A DNA stretch of 64,000 nucleotides from Aequorivita sp. HC6-5 (GTDB lineage: Bacteria; Bacteroidota; Bacteroidia; Flavobacteriales; Flavobacteriaceae). Both the position numbers and the translations under genes were made by a program. The stretch is from NCBI GenBank assembly GCA_905182755.1, contig CAJJCS010000007.1, forward strand, positions 1 through 64,000. Direction: 5' to 3'. Positions 47,896 through 58,000 of the stretch are shown here, in pieces. The notes beneath the pieces were generated by a model. The model was not told the origin of the DNA and did not search any database. It was given only the letters and a program-made list of their open reading frames with translations. Every line of letters begins with the position of its first letter. Within the stretch, counting starts at the first letter, position 1.

Positions 47896-48621
47896 CTAGT
47901 CGTTTTTTAGGATGTGGTTTTTTAAAATAGTATAATGGATTAGCGCCTGGTCTAAAACAGTCTGTAAGCTATCTGGCATTTCTTGATTGCTGGTTTTTTG
48001 GACTCTAAACCCCGTTGAGTTGTGCACATTTCCATACCAATACTGGGCCCAAATACCATCCTCTTGGATACCTCCTTTTTGCCAGGACAACATGTCTTTG
48101 GTAAACGGAATATCCAGCGCATCACAAATTTTCTGCAAATACCCTTCAGGGTTTTTTAACAACTGATCACTATCTATAACTATGGGTGTCTTGCCTTGGT
48201 TTTTTAAATACGTAAAGAGTTCTGCTGCTTTTTTAATGCCAATATCATCCAGGGTTGGGTTTTTAATAACCTTAGAGAAGGAGGCTAATAGTTTTTCTGG
48301 ATGGCGGATGAGTATCACGTTATTCCAAGGCAGAATATGAGCAGGCTCCTTAGATAGATAATGATGTGCCATGCCTTTAATAAAAACATATTTATTTGTT
48401 TTTGACACCTCATCTATTTGAGCCAACACCTGTTTTTTTGAACGGGGAAGCGCCTTTAAAATTTCTTTACTACCTGGGTGGGTTACTTTTAAATTTGCAT
48501 TGGCCAAATAATAGCCGTAAAAGGGTTCATCTAGCACCTTAACGCAACTATTTTGCGCAAAACTATACATAAGCGCCGTAGACACATTTCTTGGTCCAGA
48601 AATAAGATTGATGATTTTCAC
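47896..48621 (-). CDS. sulfotransferase-like P-loop protein
   Basis: A 241-residue cytoplasmic protein starting at GTG 48621. INLISGPRNVSTALMYSFAQ at the N-terminus fits the PAPS 5'-phosphosulfate loop and NVILIRHPEKLLASFSKV (about residue 103) fits the 3'-phosphate motif (R-x7-S). The acceptor is unknown. Two-gene unit with the class IV aminotransferase; a terminator separates it from glmS upstream. Confidence 0.75.
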   Translation of the reverse strand: MKIINLISGPRNVSTALMYSFAQNSCVKVLDEPFYGYYLANANLKVTHPGSKEILKALPRSKKQVLAQIDEVSKTNKYVFIKGMAHHYLSKEPAHILPWNNVILIRHPEKLLASFSKVIKNPTLDDIGIKKAAELFTYLKNQGKTPIVIDSDQLLKNPEGYLQKICDALDIPFTKDMLSWQKGGIQEDGIWAQYWYGNVHNSTGFRVQKTSNQEMPDSLQTVLDQALIHYTILKNHILKND

Positions 48622-48642
48622 TGTTTAAAAATACCAAAAAAT

Positions 48643-48672
48643 AAAAGGGAAACAATTGCTTGCTCCCCTTTT
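48643..48672 (-). terminator. glmS terminator
   Basis: AAAAGGG (48643-48649) pairs with CCCTTTT (48666-48672); on the reverse strand a T-rich run follows. It separates glmS from the sulfotransferase-like gene. Confidence 0.7.
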
Positions 48673-48692
48673 TAAAAAATTATCTTTTTTAC

Positions 48693-50540
48693 TTACTCAA
48701 CGGTAACACTCTTGGCCAAGTTTCTTGGCTGATCCACATTTCTGTTAAGCATCACAGCAATATGATAAGATAATAGCTGCAAGGGTATGGTAGTTACTAA
48801 AGGGGTTAAGGTTTCTGGAGTTTTTGGAACTTCCATTACATAATCTGCCAATTCTCTTACAGCAGTATCTCCCTGGGTAACTACAGCAATTATTTTTCCT
48901 TTTCTTGCTTTAATTTCTTCAATATTGCTCACTACTTTACCGTAATGATTGCTATTAATAGCAACTACCACAACTGGCATTTGCTCATCAATAAGTGCAA
49001 TTGGGCCATGCTTCATTTCTGCGGCTGGATATCCTTCTGCGTGTATGTAAGAAATCTCTTTAAGCTTCAATGCGCCCTCTAAAGCAACCGGGAAATTGTA
49101 TCCTCTACCTAGATATAAGAAGTTTGGTGAATCTTTAAACACCTTTGCAATTTCTTTAATCTCATCATTACTCTCCAGGGCCTTAGCAACATGTGTAGGA
49201 ATGGTGTCCAACTCCCTAAGATGCATCATGTAGTCTGACCTAGAAATGGTGCCTTTTACGTGCGCCAGCTTTAAGGCAATCATGGTAAGCACTGTAATTT
49301 GAGTAGTAAATGCCTTTGTTGATGCTACTCCAATTTCTGGCCCAGCATGGGTGTAGGTTCCAGAGTGTGTTTCTCTAGATATGGTAGATCCAACAACATT
49401 ACAAATACCATATACAAAAGCGCCTTTTTCTTTGGCAAGTTTTATAGCAGCAAGTGTATCTGCGGTTTCTCCACTTTGAGATATGGCAATAACAACATCT
49501 TTTTCTGTAATAACCGGGTTGCGGTATCTAAACTCACTTGCGTATTCTACCTCAACGGGTATACGCGCCCAATCTTCAAAAGTATATTCTGCCACTAGCC
49601 CTGCATGCCAAGAGGTACCACAGGCAACAATAATTATTCTGTCTGCATTTACAAACTTAGGGATGAACTCCTCTAAGCCTCCTAGTTTAATGATTCCTTG
49701 GTCTGCAAGCAATCTTCCCCTGAAAGTGTCTTTTATTACAGCAGGCTGCTCATAAATCTCTTTTAACATAAAGTGATCGTAGCCTCCTTTTTCTATTTGC
49801 TCAATATTTAATTTTAGTTCCTGTACAAAAGGTTTAATCCTTTTGTCACTCTTGATTTTTCTAATTCTAATTTCTCTTCCAAGACGAATAACAGCCATCT
49901 GTTCATCCTCTAGGTAAATAGCATTATTGGTAAATTCAATAAATGGAGAGGCGTCACTGGCTATAAAAAACTCATCCTCACCAACACCAATGGCCAAGGG
50001 GCTTCCTAGTTTTGCAACAACAATCTCATTGGGTTTTTTTTGGTCAAAAACAGCAATAGCATAGGCTCCAACAACTTGGTTTAATGCAATTTGTACTGCC
50101 TTACCCAGCTTAACGCCTTCTTTCTTTTTTATTTCTTCAATAAGGTTTACCAGTACCTCTGTGTCTGTGTCTGAATGGAACACATACCCTCTTTTAATTA
50201 ATTCTTTTTTAATAGAAGAATAGTTCTCTATAATACCATTGTGTATAATTACCAAATCACCACTATTAGAATAATGTGGGTGAGAGTTTACATCATTAGG
50301 GACTCCGTGAGTTGCCCAGCGGGTGTGTCCTATACCAAGGCTCCCTTTTGTTGTTATTCCTTTAGCAACCTCGGCTTCAAGGTCTACCACTTTTCCTTTG
50401 GTTTTGGCTAGCTGTATTTTAGAGCCGTCGTATAGTGCAATTCCTGCACTATCGTAGCCTCTGTACTCCAGGCGTTTTAAACCGTTAATAATTATTGGGT
50501 ATGCCTCTCTATGGCCTATATATCCTACTATTCCGCACAT
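48693..50540 (-). CDS. glmS: glutamine-fructose-6-phosphate aminotransferase (isomerizing)
   Basis: First step of UDP-GlcNAc synthesis. 615 residues: class II glutaminase domain with Cys2 (MCGIVGYIGHREA) and HTRWATHGVPNDVNSHPH, then two SIS domains (ACGTSWHAGLVAEYTFED, SQSGETADTLAAIKLAKEKG), ending LAKSVTVE. Follows the DUF4270 gene after 5 bases. Confidence 0.97.
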   Translation of the reverse strand: MCGIVGYIGHREAYPIIINGLKRLEYRGYDSAGIALYDGSKIQLAKTKGKVVDLEAEVAKGITTKGSLGIGHTRWATHGVPNDVNSHPHYSNSGDLVIIHNGIIENYSSIKKELIKRGYVFHSDTDTEVLVNLIEEIKKKEGVKLGKAVQIALNQVVGAYAIAVFDQKKPNEIVVAKLGSPLAIGVGEDEFFIASDASPFIEFTNNAIYLEDEQMAVIRLGREIRIRKIKSDKRIKPFVQELKLNIEQIEKGGYDHFMLKEIYEQPAVIKDTFRGRLLADQGIIKLGGLEEFIPKFVNADRIIIVACGTSWHAGLVAEYTFEDWARIPVEVEYASEFRYRNPVITEKDVVIAISQSGETADTLAAIKLAKEKGAFVYGICNVVGSTISRETHSGTYTHAGPEIGVASTKAFTTQITVLTMIALKLAHVKGTISRSDYMMHLRELDTIPTHVAKALESNDEIKEIAKVFKDSPNFLYLGRGYNFPVALEGALKLKEISYIHAEGYPAAEMKHGPIALIDEQMPVVVVAINSNHYGKVVSNIEEIKARKGKIIAVVTQGDTAVRELADYVMEVPKTPETLTPLVTTIPLQLLSYHIAVMLNRNVDQPRNLAKSVTVE

Positions 50541-50545
50541 AAATT

Positions 50546-52153
50546 TTAATTTGAGTCTGTATAATAAATTTGGAGTTTTAATCTTTTTGTAAGATCTGCT
50601 GAAGTATTTCCATGTAAAATTGTGCCCTGATGACTCATAACACTACCAGATGGAACCTGCTCGGTGTAATTTCTGCTTGGGGAGATGGTATTTAACACAT
50701 CTTGAAAATTTGGTACAGCAACATTTTGAGAAACAATTACCCCTAGTTTTACATTGGTAGAATCTTGGTGTATAAGGCTACTCAAGTGGTTTGTGATTCT
50801 AAGCTTATAGTAATCACCCTTGCCATCACTATCTCTTACCAGGCGGCCTAAGTGTGTTGTGTAGGCATCTACCTGCTCAGAGTCTCCTGAGGTGGTATCT
50901 AGGTTATAATCTGTAAGCAACCTACCGTTATCAACATCATATAAAATTAACCTTTCAGGTTCTTTATAGCCATCTGTAATGGCATCTTTATCTACATAAA
51001 AAATAAGGTTTGCCTCATTAATAAGCCAGTTGTTTTGGCGTATTTCGTCCAACTCATCGGCAACTCCATTGCCGTCATTATCATCTCCGAATAAACTTAC
51101 AACGGCTGCAATGCCCTCTCCTCCTCTAAGGTATAGTCTATCCTCTCCGTTTTGCTGATCTTGGCTAAGTAACTCACTTTGTATTTGACCATTTAATTCA
51201 TTTTCAAACACATTTACATTTATCGCGTCAAAAAGCAAGGTGATTTTTTTCTCTTCTCTGGTTGGAGGTTCTACAACATCTCCATCAGAGAGCTCCTATA
51301 CTTGGAGTGTCAAACTGTGATGTAAAATAAATATCAATTTTAGCGGCAGTCATGTCAAACTTTAAAAGGTTTGTATCTGTACCGGTTACCTCAAAAAATA
51401 TACCTCTAAATATTCTCTAAAATTGTTGTTGTTTAAAAGTTCTGGAGTGCCTTCCATGTTCAGGATTTTATCCCTAAAAAACGCCTCGGGTAGTTTAACA
51501 CGAATACCAGGAGCTACAATGCTATTCTCAGAGGTATTGTCTCCAGCATCATCTTGCTCAAATGTAGTTTCTGTGTAGCTCTCTGTAGAGGGCAAGAAAT
51601 CTGTGATCGAATAAATTAATTCTCCCTTGAAACTTTCAAACAAGTCATTTTGATTACTGAAATATCCCTGAACATCCTCAAACCCAGAATTTGGATCAAA
51701 ATCTCTCAAGAAGTAATTAGACTCAAAAATAGAAATGTCCATAGGAGTAGTTCCGTAAACAGAATCTAAAACATAGCTCGACTCGTCGAGTTCATCAGTT
51801 ATTTCCTCACTAAAATAAGGTATGTATAAAACAACACTATCTAGCCTTGGCAGAAAATTAACAGAAGGGTTTGGAGTCTCTAGTGCTACTTGGGCAAGTA
51901 AATTCACCTTTGACATTCCGTACACAGGGTCATTGTAAATCCCGAGTTGGTTTATCTGCAAACCGTTGGTTTGAACAGCCTGAAATTCTTTGCTGTAAGA
52001 CCGTATTGTTGAGGTGATATCTAGGGTTGCATTTACGTCTTGATCTCCAATAACTTCAGAACCTATGGTTCCAATTTCTTCTTCACAAGATGCCATTAGT
52101 ACAATGGCGAGCAATACTACCAAAAGCTTTGGTAATGCATTATTAATCTTCAT
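50546..52153 (-). CDS. DUF4270 lipoprotein, two compensating frameshifts
   Basis: A surface or periplasmic lipoprotein of about 535 residues, signal MKINNALPKLLVVLLAIVLM followed by ASC with lipidation at Cys23. DUF4270 family of Bacteroidota, function unknown. The frame breaks near 51395 (REYL must be joined to RGIFFEVTGTDTN) and returns near 51295 (DGDVVEPPTREEKKI), so the outer parts share one frame. Sits between the glycogen synthase-like gene and glmS, the order usual in flavobacteria. Confidence 0.85.
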
Positions 52154-52173
52154 ACGCTAATTCTAAAAGTATG

Positions 52174-52986
52174 TTACTGCTCTAATACTTTTGTTTGATA
52201 AAATTCTAAATATTCTCGTTCCATGTCTTCCATTTGCTGGAAGGCAAGTACCGGTTTATCTAATCCCTCTATGTATGTTTCCAGTTCTTTTGAAATATCT
52301 TCTGAACCAATAATAACTGCATCTGAGTTATTGATAGCGGCTTTCATTACATTTTCAAAAGTAGGATTGTCTAGGTGGGTTAAAGCCTGTTCATCTATAG
52401 CATCAAATTTGATTTTATTAGAAACCTCAGCATTGAGCGTTCCATTAAAACCTTGGTTGTATACAGAGGTTACAATCTTGCTGTTTTCAAACAAAGGCTC
52501 ATTTCCGTAGTAGTTTCTTAGATAAAGAGGTAAAAAAGAAGCCAACCATCCATGAACATGGATAATATCTGGAGACCAGTTTAGTTTTTTTACAGTTTCA
52601 ATAACACCTTTGGCGAAAAATATAGCACGCTCATCATTGTCTTTAAAAAAGTTTCCTTCTTCATCTGCAAAGGTTGCCTTGCGTTTAAAATAATCTTCGT
52701 TGTCAATAAAGTAAACCTGCATACGCTCTTTAGGAATAGAGGCTACTTTAATTATTAGCGGCATATCTAAATCGTTGATAACAAGGTTCATTCCAGACAA
52801 ACGAATCACTTCGTGTAATTGGTGTCTTCGTTCGTTTATATTACCATAACGAGGCATAAATATTCGTATTTGGCCACCGTTATTATTTACCATTTTTGGA
52901 GCTTCAAATGACATGGATGAAATCTCTGTTTCTGGCAGGTATGGAACCACTTCTGAGGAAACATATAACACTCTCTTATCTTTCAT
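52174..52986 (-). CDS. glycogen/starch synthase-like protein, single GT5 N-terminal domain
   Basis: About 270 residues from the ATG at 52986 (MKDKRVLYVSSEVVPYLPET). It matches only the N-terminal Rossmann domain of GT5 glycogen synthases (IRIFMPRYGNINERRHQLHE, DIIHVHGWLASFLPLYLRN); the C-terminal nucleotide-sugar domain is absent and the usual KTGGL loop is replaced by SMSFEAPK. So catalysis as a glycogen synthase is doubtful. Divergent from panC; TAATTTTG at 53023-53030 may be its -7 box. Confidence 0.82.
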   Translation of the reverse strand: MKDKRVLYVSSEVVPYLPETEISSMSFEAPKMVNNNGGQIRIFMPRYGNINERRHQLHEVIRLSGMNLVINDLDMPLIIKVASIPKERMQVYFIDNEDYFKRKATFADEEGNFFKDNDERAIFFAKGVIETVKKLNWSPDIIHVHGWLASFLPLYLRNYYGNEPLFENSKIVTSVYNQGFNGTLNAEVSNKIKFDAIDEQALTHLDNPTFENVMKAAINNSDAVIIGSEDISKELETYIEGLDKPVLAFQQMEDMEREYLEFYQTKVLEQ

Positions 52987-53091
52987 AAAATCTTTGCTTT
53001 TATGTATTATGTGTAAAACGCACAAAATTACGAAAATTTATGCAGACTTAGTTTCAATATCTTAATTTTGCTTTGAGTTTAAAAATCAACT

Positions 53092-53934
53092 ATGGAAGTC
53101 TTTACAGAAAATAAAACCTTAACTGCCGCATTGCGTCCGTACAGGGTTTCAAAAAAAATCGGGCTTGTTCCTACCATGGGAGCCCTTCATAAAGGCCATT
53201 TATCTCTTGTAAGCCAAGCTTTAAAAGACAATGACCTGGTAGTGGTAAGCATCTTTGTGAATCCAACTCAATTCAACAATCAAGGTGATTTGGTTAACTA
53301 CCCACGCACACTCCACAAAGACGTAACTCTTTTAAAAACGTTACAAGCAAATGTAGTAGTCTATGCGCCAGAGGCTAACGAGCTTTATAGCAACAACATT
53401 GTCTCCAAAAATTACAACTTTGGTGGTATTGAAAGAGAAATGGAAGGCAAGCATAGACAGGGTCATTTTGATGGTGTAGGCACTGTGGTGTCATTGCTTT
53501 TTAAAGCCGTACAGCCTAACACAGCATACTTTGGAGAGAAAGATTTTCAGCAATTACAAATTGTAAAAAAAATGACGGCCATAGAAAAATTGCCTGTCGA
53601 AATTATTGGCTGCCCTATTATAAGAGAGCCAAGCAATCTTGCCATGAGCTCAAGAAACAAACGATTGAACCCCCAAGAATTAAAAGCCGCAGCAATTATT
53701 AATAAAAGTTTAAAATTAGCGGCGAAGTATTTTCATGAAAAATCAATTTCACAAATAAACACCATGGTGGCAAATTGTTTTAAAGATAGCAGCCTTAGCC
53801 TAGAATATTTTGAAATTGCAAATGAAAAAACCTTAAAAACCGTTCGCCGTAAACGAAAAGGAGTTTCCTATCGTTGTTTTATTGCGGCTTTTGTGGGAGA
53901 GGTTCGTTTGATAGACAACCAAAAACTGAGTTAA
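53092..53934 (+). CDS. panC: pantothenate synthetase
   Basis: Condenses pantoate and beta-alanine with ATP. 280 residues with LVPTMGALHKGHLSLV (HxGH, about residues 24-39), SIFVNPTQFNN, GQ-type region KHRQGHFDGVGTVV and KMSKS-like IREPSNLAMSSRNKRL. TAATTTTG at 53063-53070 is a candidate -7 box. Forms a unit with panD. Confidence 0.96.
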   Translation: MEVFTENKTLTAALRPYRVSKKIGLVPTMGALHKGHLSLVSQALKDNDLVVVSIFVNPTQFNNQGDLVNYPRTLHKDVTLLKTLQANVVVYAPEANELYSNNIVSKNYNFGGIEREMEGKHRQGHFDGVGTVVSLLFKAVQPNTAYFGEKDFQQLQIVKKMTAIEKLPVEIIGCPIIREPSNLAMSSRNKRLNPQELKAAAIINKSLKLAAKYFHEKSISQINTMVANCFKDSSLSLEYFEIANEKTLKTVRRKRKGVSYRCFIAAFVGEVRLIDNQKLS

Positions 53935-53986
53935 TTTTCTTTAACTTAAGAATTCATGCATCTTAATTTCATATATCTTTGCCAGT

Positions 53987-54334
53987 ATGTTGATACACGT
54001 AGTAAAATCTAAAATTCACAGGGTTAAAGTAACCGGTGCAGAGCTCAATTATATTGGGAGCATTACCATAGACCAAGACCTTCTTGACGCTGCTAATATT
54101 GTAGAGGGAGAAAAAGTACAAGTGGTAAACAACAACAATGGGGAGCGTCTAGAAACCTATGCCATTCCTGGGCCAAGAGGTAGTGGAGAAATCACCCTTA
54201 ACGGAGCAGCTGCTAGAAAGGTGTCTAAAGGCGATATTTTAATATTAATTACCTACGCCATACTCACGCAAGAAGAGGCAAGTACATTTAAACCCTCACT
54301 TGTGTTTCCTAACCAAGATAATTTACTTATTTAA
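53987..54334 (+). CDS. panD: aspartate 1-decarboxylase
   Basis: Pyruvoyl enzyme supplying beta-alanine to PanC. 115 residues, with the self-cleavage site at Gly-Ser in [20 protein letters not shown] and [20 protein letters not shown]. Typical length. 52 bases after panC. Confidence 0.96.
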   Translation: MLIHVVKSKIHRVKVTGAELNYIGSITIDQDLLDAANIVEGEKVQVVNNNNGERLETYAIPGPRGSGEITLNGAAARKVSKGDILILITYAILTQEEASTFKPSLVFPNQDNLLI

Positions 54335-54335
54335 G

Positions 54336-55298
54336 GTGAATAAAACACTTACAAAAATTTTAAAAATTATAATCCCACTTGGTCTGGGTGCTTTTTTGAT
54401 ATGGTATATCTACAACCAGTTTACCCCATTGCAACTAGAGGAACTAACAGGGTATATTAAAAATGCAAATTACTGGATTATTGCAGCCGCTGTATCTTTA
54501 AACCTCTTGAGCCATCTAGCAAGAGCACACAGGTGGTCTTTCATGTTAGAGCCCCTGGGTTACAGACCAAAACTGGCCAATAATTTTATGGCAGTATCTG
54601 TAGCCTATCTTATGAATATTTTTATTCCAAAAAGCGGGGAAGTCTCTAGGGGTATTGTGCTAGATAAGTATGAGAAAATTCCTTTTTCTGCAGGGTTTGG
54701 AACCATTATAAGCGAACGCATTATAGATCTTTTTTTTCTAATAGGTTTTATTCTTGTAGCACTTGTGTTGAAATTTGACATACTGCAGGGCTATATCATA
54801 GAGACGATCCCTACCTCAATTGTAAATACCCTATTGATTGGTATAATTGCCCTTATGGTATTTGTGGTGCTATTTTTGAAGTTCTCTAGATCTAAAACAA
54901 ATTCAAAAGTTAAAACCTTTTTGCTAGGACTAAAAGAAGGAGTGTTGAGTATTGTTACCATGAAAAAGAAAGGGTTGTTTGTAGTGTATTCTTTTGGTAT
55001 CTGGGGGCTGTATTTACTCTCTTTTTTTGTAGCTACTCAGGCACTGTTAGAAACCTCAGATATAGGCTTTGGCACCGTTATTATTGCCTTTGTGGTAGGT
55101 AGTTTTACCTTTGCATTTACCAATAGTGGGTTTGGCACCTACCCTGCTGCAATGGCAGGAGTATTGGTTTTATTTAATGTCCCTTTTACTGTTGGAACTG
55201 CTTTTGGTTGGATTATTTGGTCATCAGGGATCGCATCAATTATTGTAATTGGGGTTGGGTCACTATTATTTTTGCCGGTGTACAATAAAAACAACTAA
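54336..55298 (+). CDS. lysylphosphatidylglycerol synthase TM domain/flippase-like protein
   Basis: A membrane protein of about 320 residues starting at a GTG 2 bases after the panD stop (MNKTLTKILKIIIPLGLGAF). Eight or so membrane segments with the UPF0104/LPG_synthase_TM signatures: LLSHLARAHRWSFMLEPLGY, YLMNIFIPKSGEVSRGIVL, TIISERIIDLFF, and SGFGTYPAAMAG near the end. No catalytic C-terminal domain, so it is a flippase-like module only. Substrate unknown. Confidence 0.85.
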   Translation: MNKTLTKILKIIIPLGLGAFLIWYIYNQFTPLQLEELTGYIKNANYWIIAAAVSLNLLSHLARAHRWSFMLEPLGYRPKLANNFMAVSVAYLMNIFIPKSGEVSRGIVLDKYEKIPFSAGFGTIISERIIDLFFLIGFILVALVLKFDILQGYIIETIPTSIVNTLLIGIIALMVFVVLFLKFSRSKTNSKVKTFLLGLKEGVLSIVTMKKKGLFVVYSFGIWGLYLLSFFVATQALLETSDIGFGTVIIAFVVGSFTFAFTNSGFGTYPAAMAGVLVLFNVPFTVGTAFGWIIWSSGIASIIVIGVGSLLFLPVYNKNN

Positions 55299-55368
55299 TT
55301 GTTAGTTTTTGAAAGCCGAGGCACATTTTAAAATTTAAGTATCTTACGGCTTTCTTAAAATTTCAGAC

Positions 55369-56517
55369 ATGAAAAAAACAATCCTACTTTTGACTTTTCT
55401 AACCTTTAGTTTTCTTGCAAATGCGCAAATAATCTACGAGGAGTTTAATAGTGATAGACTCCAAGAAACTAGAAGATTAAAAATTCAGCTCCCTCGCAAT
55501 TACGATACAAACATAGATAAAGTATATCCTGTTATTATTGTCCTTGATGCAGACTATTTATTTGAGCCAGTTGCAGGTAATGTAGACTACTTTAGCTACT
55601 GGGAAGACATGCCAGAATCTATTGTAGTGGGTGTCATGCAAGCCAGAACACGCTTTGATGATTGTAATTACGACCCAGGCAATTACCTACCCTCAGAAAA
55701 AGGTGCAGACTTTTTTGAATTTCTTGGCCTAGAGCTTCTACCATACATTGATGAGAGCTACCGTACCGCAAAATTTGTTGTAGGTGTTGGCCATGATTTT
55801 ACAGCAAACTTTTTAAACTTTTATCTCTATAAAAGCCCACCGCTTTTTAATGGATATATTGTGCTAAGCCCAGAGCTGTCTCCAAACGCCACCAAACGTA
55901 TGGCAGGAAGAATTCCAAAAATTACCACAGAGATTTTTTACTATTTGGCCACAGCAACCGATGATATTAAAGAGCTAACCCAAGACGCAGAGGCGCTAAA
56001 CAACACCTTAAAATCAATAGATACACCAAATTTTAATTACTACTATGATAATTTTCAAGGGGCCACCCATTACTCTTTGGTAGCCCGTGGTATCCCTGTA
56101 GCGCTGGAGAAAATGTTTGCTATCTACCGCCCAATAAGTAGGGAAGAATACAACACGGTTTTACTAACTATAAAGACCCCTATTAGTGATTACCTTATTG
56201 ACAAATACAAAACCATTAAAGATCTTTTTGGTATTGATGATCCTATACGGGTTAACGACTACATAGCAACCACCAAGGCCGCCGAAAAACAAAAACAATG
56301 GGAGTCACTCAAGGTTATTGCAGAAATGGCAAAAAGAGAGTACCCAGAAACCGTATTAGGCCCATATTATTTGGGGCGTTACTATGAGGAGGTAGGAGAA
56401 CCTAAAAAAGCAATGCGTATTTTCCAAGGAGCTTTTGATAAAGAAGAGGTCGGTTTTATAACCCTAGATGTGATGCTGGATAAGGCAGACAAAATCAAAG
56501 AGGACTTTGGGTACTAA
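55369..56517 (+). CDS. exported esterase D-like protein lacking the serine nucleophile
   Basis: A 382-residue protein with a signal peptide (MKKTILLLTFLTFSFLANAQ). Residues about 25-260 follow the esterase D-like alpha/beta hydrolase fold (LQETRRLKIQLPRNYDT, YPVIIVLDADYLF). At the nucleophile elbow, where GHSxGG is expected, the sequence is VGHDFTANF with aspartate in place of serine. The C-terminal part has TPR-like helices (GPYYLGRYYEEVGEPKKAMR). It may be a non-catalytic or altered hydrolase. Periplasmic. Confidence 0.75.
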   Translation: MKKTILLLTFLTFSFLANAQIIYEEFNSDRLQETRRLKIQLPRNYDTNIDKVYPVIIVLDADYLFEPVAGNVDYFSYWEDMPESIVVGVMQARTRFDDCNYDPGNYLPSEKGADFFEFLGLELLPYIDESYRTAKFVVGVGHDFTANFLNFYLYKSPPLFNGYIVLSPELSPNATKRMAGRIPKITTEIFYYLATATDDIKELTQDAEALNNTLKSIDTPNFNYYYDNFQGATHYSLVARGIPVALEKMFAIYRPISREEYNTVLLTIKTPISDYLIDKYKTIKDLFGIDDPIRVNDYIATTKAAEKQKQWESLKVIAEMAKREYPETVLGPYYLGRYYEEVGEPKKAMRIFQGAFDKEEVGFITLDVMLDKADKIKEDFGY

Positions 56518-56595
56518 AAAACAGCCTTAATTGTTAACTACTTTATGGCTGTTATAAATCAAATATCAAGATAATCACTATTTTTATAGCTACCA

Positions 56596-57967
56596 ATGGC
56601 TAAAACAAAAACTACTTTTTTCTGTCAAAATTGCGGGGCACAATCTGCCAAGTGGCAAGGGCAATGTACCTCTTGTAAACAATGGAACACCATTGCAGAG
56701 GAGGTCATTCAGAAAGCAGAAAAAGCAACCTGGGATATTTCACAAACAAATACATCCGCTACAATAAGAGCCTCCAAACCTCAAAAGGTTTCTGAAATAT
56801 CTACCAATGCAGAGGCTAGAATAAACACCAAAAACAAGGAGTTAAACCGCGTGCTGGGAGGCGGGCTTGTGCCTGGCAGCCTTACCCTTTTAGGAGGCGA
56901 GCCTGGAATAGGAAAAAGTACCTTGATGCTGCAAATAGCATTACAATTACCTTACAAAACGCTCTATGTTTCAGGGAGAGGAAAGTGCGCAGCAAATTAA
57001 AATGCGAGCACAAAGAATTCATCCCAATAGTGAGCACTGTTATATTTTAACAGAAACGAAAACCCAGCATATTTTTCGGAACATTGCACAAATGCAGCCA
57101 GATATTGTAGTGATAGACTCTATCCAGACCTTGCATACAGATCATATAGAAAGCAGCCCTGGAAGTATCTCCCAGATACGAGAAACCACAACAGAGCTTA
57201 TAAAATTTGCTAAAGAAACTGCAACCCCTGTTATCCTAATTGGGCACATCACCAAAGACGGAAATATTGCAGGACCTAAAATTTTAGAACACATGGTAGA
57301 TACGGTACTTCAGTTTGAAGGAGACCGCAATCATATTTACAGAATTCTTAGGGCCAATAAAAATCGTTTTGGAAGTACCAATGAAATAGGTATTTACGAA
57401 ATGCAAGGTAGTGGGCTTCGGGAGGTTTCAAACCCCTCAGAGATACTACTGTCCAAAAACGAAGAAGAACTCAGCGGAACAGCAATTGCATCTACCCTTG
57501 AAGGGATGAGACCGCTGCTCATAGAAATTCAAGCCTTAGTGTCTACGGCTGTATACGGGACTCCTCAAAGAAGTGCTACTGGCTATAATGCCAAACGTCT
57601 TAACATGATTTTGGCCGTTCTTGAAAAAAGAGCAGGCTTTAAACTTGGAGCCAAAGATGTCTTTTTAAATATTACCGGAGGTATCTCTGTAGATGATCCC
57701 GCCATTGACCTGGCGGTTGTAGCGGCAGTACTCTCCAGTAATGTAGATATCACCATAGACAAAACCATGTGTTTTGCTGCCGAAATTGGCCTGGCCGGTG
57801 AAGTGCGCCCTGTAAATAGAGTTGAGCAGCGCATCCTAGAGGCAGAGAAATTAGGCTTTGAAAGCATCGTTATCTCCAAATATTGTAAGCTTCCCAAACA
57901 AACCTATGGCATACAAATTATTAAACTAGGGAAAGTACACGATGTGGTAAAACACCTGTTTGCCTAA
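56596..57967 (+). CDS. radA: DNA repair protein RadA, one frameshift
   Basis: RecA-like ATPase and branch-migration helicase, about 457 residues. N-terminal C4 zinc finger (FFCQNCGAQSAKWQGQCTSC), Walker A LLGGEPGIGKSTLMLQIA, the KNRFGSTNEIG motif specific to RadA, and a C-terminal Lon-like domain (GISVDDPAIDLAVVAAVLSS). The frame breaks near 56972: one G less in TCAGGGAGAGG restores YVSGEESAQQIKMRA. Confidence 0.94.
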
Positions 57968-58000
57968 TACACTATAAAAAAAAAGCTATACTATTTCTTA

